A DNA stretch of 64,000 bases. It comes from Malonomonas rubra. GTDB taxonomy: Bacteria; Desulfobacterota; Desulfuromonadia; Desulfuromonadales; Geopsychrobacteraceae. Below are positions 1 to 8,536 of the stretch, piece after piece. The notes beneath the pieces were generated by a model. The model was not told the DNA's origin and did not search any database. It worked only from the letters and a program-made list of their open reading frames with translations. The position numbers were made by a program, and so were the translations under genes. Within the stretch, counting starts at the first letter, position 1. Every line of letters begins with the position of its first letter. The DNA lies in contig NZ_QKAP01000013.1 of the NCBI RefSeq assembly GCF_003247215.1, forward strand, positions 1-64,000, in the 5' to 3' direction.

Positions 1-936
1 GGGCCCGCGATTCGCAAAGAGTATCAGCCGAAAAACCATGGCTGCTATGGCTGTCCCATTCAATGCAAAAAGAGCACGCAGGACGGCACCCCGCTGCCTG
101 AATATGAAACGGTCAATCATTTCGGAGCGCTCAATAATATCAAAGACCTGCGTTCCATCGTCAATTCCAATAATCTCTGCAACCAGCTCGGGATGGATAC
201 CATCTCGGCGGCGGCGACTCTGTCGGCATGGGGAGAAGCGCGTGGTGAATTTCCGAGGGCGGAAGATATCGGTGAGTTGCTGCGAAAGATTGCCCATCGT
301 CAGGGAGATGGAGACTTGTTGGCGGAAGGGGCTCAGCGAGTCGCGCTACGGCAGGGACGGCCGGAACTGAGCATGAGCGTAAAAGGGTTGGAGTTGCCAG
401 CGTATGATCCACGCGGCGCTTATGGGATGGCGCTAGCTTATTGCACCAGTAACCGTGGCGGCTGTCACCTACGCGCTTATCCGATCTCCCACGAAATTCT
501 TCGTAAACCGGTGGCGACCGATCGCTTCGATTTTGCAGGCAAGGCGAGGATGATCAAAATAGCCGAGGATTGCAATGCCACGATCGATTCGCTGGTAGCC
601 TGCAAATTCTCATTTTTTGGTGCTAGCCTCGAGGAATATGCTGAACTTCTGTCGGCGACCACCGGTGTCGAATACACGCCGCAATCATTGAAGGAGATTG
701 GGGAACGGATCTATCTCACAGAGCGTTTTTATAATCTTGCAAACGGGTTCACTGCTGACGATGATTTGCTTCCGGAGCGGTTTTTTACCGAAGCGGGCAG
801 TAGTGGCGAGGGGATTGAGGTTGCGCCGATTGATAAAGTACGATTTGTCGAAGAAATGCAGAAGTATTATCGCATTCGCGGGCTGGATGAACAGGGACGC
901 TTGCCGCAGGCCGATTTCCTGGGGTGTCAGCCATGA
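1..936 (+). CDS. Aldehyde:ferredoxin oxidoreductase, C-terminal part (5' truncated)
   Basis: The reading frame is open from the first base, so the N-terminal tungstopterin-binding part lies outside the window. AOR enzymes oxidise aldehydes to acids (or run in reverse) with a tungsten-bispterin and one 4Fe-4S cluster, and pass electrons to ferredoxin in the cytoplasm. The visible part starts near the cluster motif CYGCPIQC (bases 43-66), which supplies three Cys ligands. The expected fourth ligand is in the motif DSLVACKF near base 600. The PEYET and NLCNQLGMDTIS segments are also typical of the family. The stop overlaps the start of the aldolase-like gene, which implies translational coupling. 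The exact substrate cannot be read from the sequence. Confidence 0.93.
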   Translation, partial: GPAIRKEYQPKNHGCYGCPIQCKKSTQDGTPLPEYETVNHFGALNNIKDLRSIVNSNNLCNQLGMDTISAAATLSAWGEARGEFPRAEDIGELLRKIAHRQGDGDLLAEGAQRVALRQGRPELSMSVKGLELPAYDPRGAYGMALAYCTSNRGGCHLRAYPISHEILRKPVATDRFDFAGKARMIKIAEDCNATIDSLVACKFSFFGASLEEYAELLSATTGVEYTPQSLKEIGERIYLTERFYNLANGFTADDDLLPERFFTEAGSSGEGIEVAPIDKVRFVEEMQKYYRIRGLDEQGRLPQADFLGCQP

Positions 937-2105
937 TTCGGCAGATCGAGAAATATGCCGGCAAACTGGCCACTGATGGTAGCGCTGATCCTGAACGTAC
1001 CGTGCTGCTGGCCAGGGATGATCGGTTGCTCAACTGGGGGAGTGAAATCTTGCTGCCGCTGGGGCAAGCGGTTATCGAGCGTCTGAACATAATCTCTCTT
1101 GTGGTTGCTGCTCCGCCGTTGCCACTGGTCGATTTGCTGCTACGGCGGATTCCGGCGAATGATCGGCGGATCGTCCCGCAGGATACGGAAACCAGGACCT
1201 TTCTGCACGATATCCCGGTCATCAGGCGTGAGCAGTTCAGCGTCGAAGATCCGCAGTATCTGGTTTCGCAACTCGGGCAACGCAAGGGGGTGTTGGTCGA
1301 AGGGGTTGGGATTATGGCGACCGGCAGTGTTACGGTCGAGCAGGCCTATATTAATTATTCTTCGGTTTATCATGCCCTGTTTGTAAAGTTTCTGCTGATG
1401 TTGTTAATTGATCCGCAAGCGCCGACCGAAGAGGAAATAGAGGCGTTGGATCCGCTCTGGCAACAATTGAAAACGGATATCCCCCGGGGCAGTGGAGACT
1501 TACTTGAGGGGCCGCTGGATGAAAAAGAGCGGATCCTGCAGGCGATGGATCAGGTCGGTAAGCGAACCGTCGAGCTGAAGTTGGTTGATTCGTTTTTTGG
1601 CAACATCTCCTCTTGCCTGGATGGCCAGCTGTTTATCTCCCAGACCGGTGCCAGCCTGGATGACCTGCCCGGCTGTATTGACCGGGTGCCGAATGATAAT
1701 TCGAGTACCGCCGGGATCACTGCATCGAGTGAGCTGATCGCCCATCGGGCTATATTTGAGCATAGTGGCGCGCGGGCCATTCTGCATGGCCACCCGAAGT
1801 TTTCAGTGATTCTAAGCTTGATTTGTCAAGAAACAGACTGCAAGATAAAAGATTGTTGGAAAGATTGTGATAAAATTAGGTACTTAGATCAAGTGCCGAT
1901 TGTCGCCGGAGAGGTCGGCGCCGGTGGGATCGCGCGCAAGGTTCCCCCGGTTATCGATGGTGGTATTGCAGTAGTTTACGGTCATGGCGTTTTTGCTACC
2001 GGTCGGCTCGATTTCCGTCAGCCGCTGGAAGCGATGATCGATCTGGAAAACTGGTGCCGCCACGAATATGCAAGAAATTTATTTGAACGTTGCCGAAATG
2101 TTTAA
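924..2105 (+). CDS. Class II aldolase/adducin-family protein, possible tandem domain
   Basis: Predicted 393-residue protein starting at GTG 924, inside the end of the oxidoreductase gene (ATG 933 is an alternative). The C-terminal half is a class II aldolase domain: it has FGNISS, the zinc-ligand motif HGHP, and a late YGHGVFATG segment. Class II aldolases cleave or isomerise sugar phosphates at a zinc or iron site. The N-terminal half has a related end motif (GVGIMATG followed by helices) but no HGH, so it may be a degenerate copy of the same fold. A Cys-rich, AT-rich insertion (ETDCKIKDCWKDCDK) follows HGHP. Coupling to the aldehyde oxidoreductase suggests an aldehyde-producing or aldehyde-using step; that is inference. 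Confidence 0.75.
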   Translation: MSAMIRQIEKYAGKLATDGSADPERTVLLARDDRLLNWGSEILLPLGQAVIERLNIISLVVAAPPLPLVDLLLRRIPANDRRIVPQDTETRTFLHDIPVIRREQFSVEDPQYLVSQLGQRKGVLVEGVGIMATGSVTVEQAYINYSSVYHALFVKFLLMLLIDPQAPTEEEIEALDPLWQQLKTDIPRGSGDLLEGPLDEKERILQAMDQVGKRTVELKLVDSFFGNISSCLDGQLFISQTGASLDDLPGCIDRVPNDNSSTAGITASSELIAHRAIFEHSGARAILHGHPKFSVILSLICQETDCKIKDCWKDCDKIRYLDQVPIVAGEVGAGGIARKVPPVIDGGIAVVYGHGVFATGRLDFRQPLEAMIDLENWCRHEYARNLFERCRNV

Positions 2106-2119
2106 AGCCAGGAGATGCT

Positions 2120-3247
2120 GTGGATAAAACAGAAAGTAACAACGCAGCTAGCGGGGGAAAGCGACAGCTTTCTGTTATTGATCTTTCGAAAAAAGGCCGA
2201 CAAAAGTTCCGTGCTCGCCGTTATCAGGAAGCGAAGCAGTTGTTCGAGGAAGGTTTGCAGCAGGAACCGGATAATCCCTATTTGTTGTCCGGGATGGGGG
2301 ATGCCTGTCGGGAAACCGGCGATTACAACGAAGCAGAGCGCTGTTATCGGCACTTGCTAGGAATCGACAAAAATAATCTATTTGCGCTTCGCGGTTTGGG
2401 CGATGTCTGCAAGAAAATGGGACGTCATCAGGAGGGGATACGGCATTGGAAACAGTATCTGAGTCTGCGGCCACGCGATAAGCATGTGATGACGCGGATT
2501 GCCGATAGTAGTAAAGCGCTGTTGCAATTTGAAGAGGCGGAAAGGGTTTATCAGCAGATCATCGATTTTGACCCGCGTGACCGTTTCGCTTTGACCGGGA
2601 TGGCCGATCTACAGCACCGACTCGGAAATGAAGAAAAAGCGATCGCCTATTACGAGAAGGTTTTGCAGTTTGATCCTGATGAGCTGCATATTCTCACTAT
2701 CATCGGCAAGCTCTGTTGGCGGATTAACGATTTTGATAAGGCTGAAGAGTATTTCCGTCATGCCCTGTCGATCGATCCGCACAACCCTTACGCGCTGTAT
2801 GGCCTCGGCAACTGCTTCCGCTGGCACCAACAATATGATAAGGCAATTGAAATCTGGGAGGAAATCCTCAAGCAAAATGAAGGGACCCAAGCTCTTTTCA
2901 CGCGGATGGGCGATGCCAATGTTCACCTCGGAAATATCAAACAGGCCGAAGCCAGTTATTTAACTGCGATGGAACTTGGAGATGACCCTTTTGCGGTTGC
3001 CGGGTTGGTCCGTTTGTACTGCGATCGGAAAGACTGGGTACAGGCAGAAAAGTTCTTCTGGATATTGGTCGACGATGAAGAAACCGCAGCCCATCAAATT
3101 GAAGAACTGGCCAAGCGCTTTGTTCGTTCTGGGTTGCGGGATACGATGCTCGAGTTTTTCCGCCGCTTGCTTGATTCAGGGCGAGGTGAGTCGATCGTTG
3201 TCAGTGAACTGGATGGACGACTCTGCAGGCTGGATTGCGACGAGTGA
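2120..3247 (+). CDS. Tetratricopeptide repeat protein
   Basis: About 375 residues made almost wholly of TPR units, visible as repeats of the type YLLSGMGDACRETGDYNEAE and ALYGLGNCF...YDKAIEIW about every 34-36 residues, eight or so copies. No signal peptide or membrane helix is seen, so it is probably a cytoplasmic scaffold for protein-protein contacts. I place the start at GTG 2120 because AGGAG lies 5 bases upstream; the longer frame opening at TTG 2090 would overlap the aldolase gene and lacks a site. The gene follows the aldolase gene by 14 bp and probably shares its transcript. Its partner is unknown. Confidence 0.85.
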   Translation: MDKTESNNAASGGKRQLSVIDLSKKGRQKFRARRYQEAKQLFEEGLQQEPDNPYLLSGMGDACRETGDYNEAERCYRHLLGIDKNNLFALRGLGDVCKKMGRHQEGIRHWKQYLSLRPRDKHVMTRIADSSKALLQFEEAERVYQQIIDFDPRDRFALTGMADLQHRLGNEEKAIAYYEKVLQFDPDELHILTIIGKLCWRINDFDKAEEYFRHALSIDPHNPYALYGLGNCFRWHQQYDKAIEIWEEILKQNEGTQALFTRMGDANVHLGNIKQAEASYLTAMELGDDPFAVAGLVRLYCDRKDWVQAEKFFWILVDDEETAAHQIEELAKRFVRSGLRDTMLEFFRRLLDSGRGESIVVSELDGRLCRLDCDE

Positions 3248-3273
3248 GCTTATTGTTAAACGGTTCTTGACCG

Positions 3274-3849
3274 GTGAATTACCTCGCTCATCTCTACTTT
3301 TCTGCACCAACTCCTCTGGCTTGGGCCGGATCTTTGATGGGAGATTTCGTGAAAGGCCCAGTGTCAGGCTCTTTGCCCGAAGAACTTGCCCGTCACCTGC
3401 GGTTGCATCGTCGAATAGATACCTATACTACTGTAAGCCAGTCATTTCAGAGTAGTCGCCAGCGACTCGATCCACGCTTCCGCTATGCCCGTGGCATTCT
3501 CGTTGATGTTTTCTATGATCACTTCCTCGCTTGTCACTGGGATCGATATTCCAGCCGTCCACTTGCTGAGTTCGCGCAAGATGTGTATCGGGGATTGCAA
3601 AGCTGTTACCCGTTGTTGCCTGAGAGCTTGCAACAACAACTCCCCCGGATGATTGAGTACGATTGGTTGACTTCTTATCGTGACCAAGACGTTGTCCTGC
3701 GTGTTTTGCAGCGCCTGGAAGATCGCTTGCGAAATAAATTTCCATTAGCGGAAGGATACTCGGAAATGATAATTCATCGCTCCGGGTTGGAAGCCGATTT
3801 TGCCGATTTCATGAAGGAACTGAGTGCAGCGATAATCTATTGGGATTGA
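3274..3849 (+). CDS. AcpH-like (DUF479) acyl-carrier-protein phosphodiesterase family
   Basis: A 191-residue protein starting with NYLAHLYFS from GTG 3274. The family's features are present: the N-terminal NYLAH-LYF, GSLMGDFVKG with a metal-site Asp, LHRRID, and FYDHFLA with Asp and His. E. coli AcpH removes the 4'-phosphopantetheine arm from acyl carrier protein in a Mn-dependent reaction; the HD-like residues are retained here. Length fits the family (about 190-200). It lies 26 bp after the TPR gene and 31 bp before the CPBP gene, probably in one transcript. Function for this member is inferred from the family only. Confidence 0.85.
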   Translation: MNYLAHLYFSAPTPLAWAGSLMGDFVKGPVSGSLPEELARHLRLHRRIDTYTTVSQSFQSSRQRLDPRFRYARGILVDVFYDHFLACHWDRYSSRPLAEFAQDVYRGLQSCYPLLPESLQQQLPRMIEYDWLTSYRDQDVVLRVLQRLEDRLRNKFPLAEGYSEMIIHRSGLEADFADFMKELSAAIIYWD

Positions 3850-3880
3850 TCGGTTTTTGTATTTTTGCCTGGGAGGGATT

Positions 3881-4567
3881 ATGGGTAAGGCAGCTTGGTT
3901 GCGGATTGTTCCTTTTGCAGTGTTTATGGGGTTTATCGGCCTGCAGCAAGGCTTGCAGTGGCTTGTCGATCAGGGGATGCTTGCTCTTAGCGAACAGCTG
4001 ATGCTCTATCTTTATCCGCTGAAAGCGATTCTGGTGGCGATTTTGCTGCTGAGCTTCATACGACATTATGATGAGCTACGCTGGGGAGATTTAAAAAATC
4101 CCTCGCAAACGTTTGGCAGCGTGCTACTTGGAATAATCGTTTTTCTTCTTTGGATCAATATGGATTGGGATTTTGCCACGCTGGGTGAAAGTCAGGGGTT
4201 TAACCCGAGCCTGATTGAAAACGATCCCATACGTAATGGGCTGATTTTTTCCCGAATTTTTGGCGCTGCCTTGGTGGTGCCGATTATGGAAGAGCTTTTC
4301 TGGCGCTCTTTTTTGCTGCGCTACATCATAAATCAGAATTTTATGGCGGTTCGGGTTGGAACCTACAGTCTGGCATCTTTCCTTATCGGTTCGGTGCTGT
4401 TCGGCCTAGAGCACAACCTGGTGTTGGCTGGCGTTATGGCAGGGGTTGCATATAGTTTGGTGCTTTATTGGACCAGAAGCATCAGCCAATGCGTTCTGGC
4501 GCATGCAGTAACCAATTTTATCCTTGCCCTTTATGTTCTTCAGACCGCCAATTGGCAGTTTTGGTAA
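3881..4567 (+). CDS. CPBP/CAAX-family intramembrane protease (PEP-CTERM-associated type)
   Basis: About 228 residues with several hydrophobic segments. The family's catalytic signatures are in order in the C-terminal half: EELFWR (EExxxR), FGLEH (FxxxH) and HAVTN (HxxxN). These residues line the active site of Rce1-type intramembrane glutamate proteases. The N-terminal part (LRIVPFAVFMGFIGLQQG) resembles the CAAX-protease-related proteins that accompany exosortase / PEP-CTERM sorting systems, but no exosortase gene is in this window. Start set at ATG 3881 with GGGAGG 5-7 bases upstream rather than TTG 3857. A strong terminator overlaps its stop codon. Confidence 0.85.
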   Translation: MGKAAWLRIVPFAVFMGFIGLQQGLQWLVDQGMLALSEQLMLYLYPLKAILVAILLLSFIRHYDELRWGDLKNPSQTFGSVLLGIIVFLLWINMDWDFATLGESQGFNPSLIENDPIRNGLIFSRIFGAALVVPIMEELFWRSFLLRYIINQNFMAVRVGTYSLASFLIGSVLFGLEHNLVLAGVMAGVAYSLVLYWTRSISQCVLAHAVTNFILALYVLQTANWQFW

Positions 4568-4590
4568 TTGGCGGCTGAAGAACTGTTTTT
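4538..4590 (+). terminator. Rho-independent terminator after the CPBP protease gene
   Basis: The arms 4538-4553 (CTTCAGACCGCCAATT) and 4566-4580 (AATTGGCGGCTGAAG) pair over 15 bp with one bulged A, then come AACTG and five T. The hairpin includes the last codons and the stop of the protease gene. Confidence 0.85.
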
Positions 4591-5124
4591 CTAATCCACC
4601 ACTTCAGTTCCGGGTTGTTTGCAGCACTGAGCTCGGCGGAAGCTTTCCATGGTTTGCAGAATAATCCCGGAGATGGCGATCAGTTTAAAGTTTTCCTGCA
4701 ACATTTCCTCGTTCCAGAAAAAGAAGTAGAAAGCCAGGTAGAATCCGAGTTATTTGAGGGCGAATTTACGCGAGCCGTCTTGCCCGCTTCTGAGCAGAAT
4801 ATAGAAAAATTCGGAAATGATATAGACGGCCAGGGAAATGTTGAGATAGAGCTCAGGCGGTGCTTTGTCAAGCCAGATGCGGAGCTGTGCCGATGGTTCT
4901 GGATAGTTGGTTGCCAAGGTGATGACCGCGAGGCTTAGCACCAGGAACGCAACCAGGCCGCACAGATGGCATGCGCACGGTGGAGAGAAGCTTTCCCTCC
5001 TGCTTAAAGCCTCTGAAGCGGTTTGCCAGATTTGGTTGTCGATTGCTTTTTCTTTGATGTAATTCCTTTTTTTTGCTGATTTGTTCGCACGATAACCTTC
5101 AGATTCTCCTTTTCTGGGCAGCAT
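4591..5124 (-). pseudogene. Putative membrane protein gene interrupted by an in-frame TAA
   Basis: From ATG 5124 (GGGAGA six bases upstream) a 124-residue frame runs to TAA at 4752-4750. It has a charged N-terminus, a Cys-containing segment (CACHLC) and two hydrophobic helices (LVAFLVLSLAVITLA and LYLNISLAVYIISEFFYIL). After the TAA the same frame continues without a shift for 52 residues to TAG at 4593-4591. That part holds a further hydrophobic stretch (LGFYLAFYFFFW) and a normal-looking tail (QENFKLIAISGIIL). The simplest reading is a three-helix membrane protein with a nonsense mutation. Alternatives are a true 124-residue protein with a fortuitous open tail, or a sequencing error. I do not recognise the family. 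Confidence 0.6.
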
Positions 5125-5348
5125 GGTCTCTCCCTGTTGCTGGATCTGTGATCTTTCGGTGCGCTGAATTTTTATTTGTCCGGTTACTTTGGCATAAATG
5201 GTGCCACGGATTTAGTTTTTATAATTGATTTGTTTGTGCGCGATTGTTTCGCAGAATTCACGAAAGTCAGGGTGAACGGAAAATCCGAATGATTTTTTTT
5301 TGTTAATAGAAAGGAACCGTTACTGCTCCCTCCGCTCAAAAATTCTTT

Positions 5349-6686
5349 TTATCCGAGTTGACCAGGCAGTGGCCAGTCGGTTTCAAAACCATCTGGATAA
5401 AAATTCTCTTTGGTTCGGTTGAAATAACCGAACTGAATCCGTGGAAACGCCGACTTGACTCGGTCGAGCATTTTCTTCATGCCGATACCGCTTCCTTCCG
5501 CTCCCATAGCGTTCCAATACAGCAGTGGGTCGATACTCAAATTACGCATCTGAATCATGTCGATACCGGCTGAATCGATCAACTCCAGCAACTTTGTGAT
5601 CTCATCCTCTCTGTCGCTGATACCGGGAAAGACCAGATAGTTGAGCATGGTGAACAGACCGTTGCGTTTGGCGCGATAAATCGAATCGATAACTTCGTCG
5701 AAACGGTAACCCTGCGGACGATAGTAGGCGTTATAGAAGCGCTCCTGAACTGAATTCAAGGAGATTCTGATTGAATCGATCCCAGCCTCGGCCAACCGGT
5801 CGATGGCAGAAGGGATCGATGCATTGCTGTTGAAGTTTATCGTACCTCGCCCGGTTTGTGCACGCATCTCTTTGACGGCGTTACAGATCGTGTCGGTTTG
5901 CAAAATCGGATCGCCTTCGCACCCCTGACCGAAGGAGACGATAGCATTTTCCGCTTTACACAGGTGAGGAACAGCGACCTCGCAGAGTTCCTGAACGGTT
6001 GGCACGAAAGTTAGCCGTTCTTGGCTGGAAGGGCAGCAATCGGGGGCTTCCTGCTTGGAGATACAGCCGACACAGCGAGCGTTGCAGGTCGGAGAGGTCG
6101 GCAGCGGCGCTTCCCAGCGGTTGAAAAACAAGTTCTTGGCGGCAAAGCAGTGATAGTCGAGAGCACAGCGGGAGAGTTGCTCGATCAGGCGATTCTGCGG
6201 ATATTCAGTGACACGCTTGCGGACTAGCGGTTCCAGCTTGCGATCATCAAAATGTTCCGGTTGCCACTGCTGGTTGCGGTCAACCCGAGCGGCAGCGACA
6301 TAAAAGCGTTCTTCTTCGACACACCAACCAACGGCGGTATAAGACCAGAGGGTTAGATCAATCTCTTTTTTGCCGTAGACTGCGGCGGGCAGCAGAGTGC
6401 GTGTGAATGCTGGTGTCATAAAGGCGGAAACCGCTTGCACTTTGCCACCGCCCCAACTTTTGGGCAGGGTTTCGAGCGTCTTGAGTTTACCGGTGCGCTT
6501 GTCGAAGCCGATCGGCGGCGTGTCGGGTATGGTAAACAGGCGACTCCCTTCCGGCAGCGGAATCAGTTCGTCCATTTCCGGTCTGTGCGGAGTCAGTCCA
6601 CTCATTCCAGCCAGCAACAGGTCGGGGTGTTCAAAGACTTCACCCGCTTCGTCGGCGATAACCGCCAGTATGGTTTTTTTACTCAT
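5349..6686 (-). CDS. Radical SAM protein of unknown function
   Basis: About 445 residues, starting at ATG 6686 (MSKKTILAVIADEAGE) with AAAGGAT upstream; the frame extends further upstream but with low-quality sequence that runs into the divergent gene. The radical SAM cluster motif is CNARCVGC (CxxxCxxC), followed by a glycine-rich SAM segment (SFGQGCEGDPIL) and a late segment with MLNYLVFPGISDRE. The N-terminal 200 residues are a family-specific domain with no name known to me. Such proteins cleave SAM to a 5'-deoxyadenosyl radical; the substrate is not evident. It is divergent from the B12-type radical SAM gene, separated by 112 bp. Confidence 0.85.
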   Translation of the reverse strand: MSKKTILAVIADEAGEVFEHPDLLLAGMSGLTPHRPEMDELIPLPEGSRLFTIPDTPPIGFDKRTGKLKTLETLPKSWGGGKVQAVSAFMTPAFTRTLLPAAVYGKKEIDLTLWSYTAVGWCVEEERFYVAAARVDRNQQWQPEHFDDRKLEPLVRKRVTEYPQNRLIEQLSRCALDYHCFAAKNLFFNRWEAPLPTSPTCNARCVGCISKQEAPDCCPSSQERLTFVPTVQELCEVAVPHLCKAENAIVSFGQGCEGDPILQTDTICNAVKEMRAQTGRGTINFNSNASIPSAIDRLAEAGIDSIRISLNSVQERFYNAYYRPQGYRFDEVIDSIYRAKRNGLFTMLNYLVFPGISDREDEITKLLELIDSAGIDMIQMRNLSIDPLLYWNAMGAEGSGIGMKKMLDRVKSAFPRIQFGYFNRTKENFYPDGFETDWPLPGQLG

Positions 6687-6798
6687 CTCACAAGATCCTT
6701 TTGAACTCTGGCGGCGGAGCATACCACAAGTTGAAGAACGGGATAAAGTGGCTCGATGAACTTGAACCGCAAATGCCCTTTGCGCTATCCTCCGGCGC

Positions 6799-8484
6799 AT
6801 GAACATATTGCTAACAACGCTGCATAGCAAATATATCCACGCTAGCCTGGCCCTACCGTATCTCGCAGCTTTCTGCGGTCCAGAGTGTGGTGACATCCGG
6901 ATCTGCGAATACACTGTTCATGAGCCGAAAGAAACGGTGCTGTCCCGCATCGTTGAGCAACAGGCTGATGTGGTCGCTTTTTCGGTCTACCTGTGGAACC
7001 GAGTCGCAACGCTTGAGTTGGTTGCCTGCTTGAAGCAGGTTGCTCCGCAATTGAAAATTGTGCTTGGCGGGCCAGAGGTTTCTTTCGAGGATGCAGATTT
7101 TTTTCAGTACTATCCGGTCGATGCCTTGGTCTGTGGTGAGGGGGAATTGCCTTTGCGTCATTTGTTGCGGGCCTGGGAGACAGGACAGGTACCTGTTCCC
7201 ATCCCCGGATTACATTTACCTGTTGAGCCGGCCCCCAGCGGAAGGAGTTTGCTGGATAATCTGGATGAGCTGCCGTCACCTTTCGCTGCGGGTTTGGTTG
7301 ACCTGTCGCGTGGGTTGGTTTACTACGAGTCGAGCCGCGGCTGCCCCTATACGTGCAGTTTCTGCATGAGTGCTTTGGATGAGCGGGTTCGCTCCTTTTC
7401 CATGGAACGAATTCTCAGTGACTTGCAGCAGTTGATCGATGCCGAGGTCAAGCAGATCAAATTTGTCGATCGCACTTTCAACTATGATAACCCGCGTAGC
7501 CGGGAAATCTTCAAATTTATTCTGCAACGGAATCGCTGCAGCCACTTCCATTTTGAAATTGGCGCTCACCTGCTCGACGAAAAGACGTTGCGGCTTCTGG
7601 AAACGGTGCCGCCCGGTATGTTTCAGTTTGAAATTGGTGTCCAGTCGTCTCTGCCAGAAACTTTGCAGCAAGTCGGGCGCCGGGCATCGCTGGAAAAGCT
7701 GGCCGAGAATGTAAGCCGACTGCGCAAGGCCGATAACATCCACCTACATCTCGATTTGATTGCCGGCTTGCCCGGTGAAAGCTACCAACAGTTCCTCTCC
7801 TCGCTTGAGTGGGTTGCTCAATTGCACCCTCACCATTTACAGGTCGAGCCGGTTAAATTGTTGCCCGGAACGCCGTTGCGACAGCAGGCGGGAGCACGTG
7901 GTATCCGTTTTGATCCGAATCCGCCTTACGCGATTCTTGGTTCATCCGAAATCGGTTATGCCGAGCTAGAAAAACTGCGCGGGATCAGTCGCTTGCTCGA
8001 TCTGCTGGTGAACAGCCATCGGTTTGATTTTTTGCTGCCGCTATTGGTGGAGCGACTCGGCGGGCAGGCAAAGGTGCTGGCAGATATTGAAAGCTATTGG
8101 CGTGAGAAGGGGCTATTCCAGGGGTCGCAACCGTTGCGGGAAATTTATCTACAGGTCTATGCCTATTTGCGGCAGCGGTTTGCAGAAACCGAGCTCAACC
8201 TTCTGCGAGAGGCTTTGGCGCGTGATTATGCTCACCATGAACGGGTGGTTGGTGGTTCCGAACCGGAGTTTTTTACTAGCCGGATTACCGAAGCTGAGAG
8301 TGCGCAGGTGAGGCAAAGGGTGAAGCAGGAAATCGCTCGATTGGAGCGTACAGGGAAAATACAGTTTTTTGCTGCAGCCTTTGAGCATCTCCTGGAGTTT
8401 TCCGGGCGTACCATTTTGATTTTTCTCTATTTGACCAAGCCGGGGAGCGGGCAACGGGTCAGAGAGATTATGCTCGAAAAATAA
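6799..8484 (+). CDS. B12-binding-domain radical SAM protein with DUF4080 C-terminus
   Basis: A 561-residue protein. Residues 1-140 form a Rossmann-type cobalamin-binding-like domain (NILLTTLHSKYIHASLALPYL, then VVLGGPE and CGEGE motifs). The radical SAM motif CPYTCSFC is near residue 185, with the downstream strand motif KFVDRTFN and EIGVQSS typical of this class. The last third matches the DUF4080 type that follows these domains in delta-proteobacterial lineages. The classical DxHxxG cobalamin ligand is not seen, so B12 may bind without the lower His ligand. These enzymes carry out radical methylations or rearrangements; the substrate is unknown. The ribosome binding site is weak. Confidence 0.88.
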   Translation: MNILLTTLHSKYIHASLALPYLAAFCGPECGDIRICEYTVHEPKETVLSRIVEQQADVVAFSVYLWNRVATLELVACLKQVAPQLKIVLGGPEVSFEDADFFQYYPVDALVCGEGELPLRHLLRAWETGQVPVPIPGLHLPVEPAPSGRSLLDNLDELPSPFAAGLVDLSRGLVYYESSRGCPYTCSFCMSALDERVRSFSMERILSDLQQLIDAEVKQIKFVDRTFNYDNPRSREIFKFILQRNRCSHFHFEIGAHLLDEKTLRLLETVPPGMFQFEIGVQSSLPETLQQVGRRASLEKLAENVSRLRKADNIHLHLDLIAGLPGESYQQFLSSLEWVAQLHPHHLQVEPVKLLPGTPLRQQAGARGIRFDPNPPYAILGSSEIGYAELEKLRGISRLLDLLVNSHRFDFLLPLLVERLGGQAKVLADIESYWREKGLFQGSQPLREIYLQVYAYLRQRFAETELNLLREALARDYAHHERVVGGSEPEFFTSRITEAESAQVRQRVKQEIARLERTGKIQFFAAAFEHLLEFSGRTILIFLYLTKPGSGQRVREIMLEK

Positions 8485-8518
8485 CAAAAGGCCGAGTTAT
8501 CCCCGGCCTTTTGTTATT
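8480..8518. terminator. Bidirectional terminator between the B12-radical SAM and OmpA genes
   Basis: Perfect 15-bp inverted repeat: AATAACAAAAGGCCG at 8480-8494 and CGGCCTTTTGTTATT at 8504-8518. It gives a GC stem with A and T tracts on both sides, as expected between two converging genes. Confidence 0.92.
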
Positions 8519-8536
8519 GTCTTTCAATGTAGTCTT

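Noticed and set aside
4615..4938. A 107-residue + strand ORF opposite the split membrane protein
   Set aside because: It has no ribosome binding site and an unlikely composition, and the minus strand gives membrane helices and a good start.
5349..6914. Long N-terminal extension of the radical SAM protein up to 6914
   Set aside because: The extension has random composition, overlaps the divergent gene, and a good start with a binding site exists at 6686.
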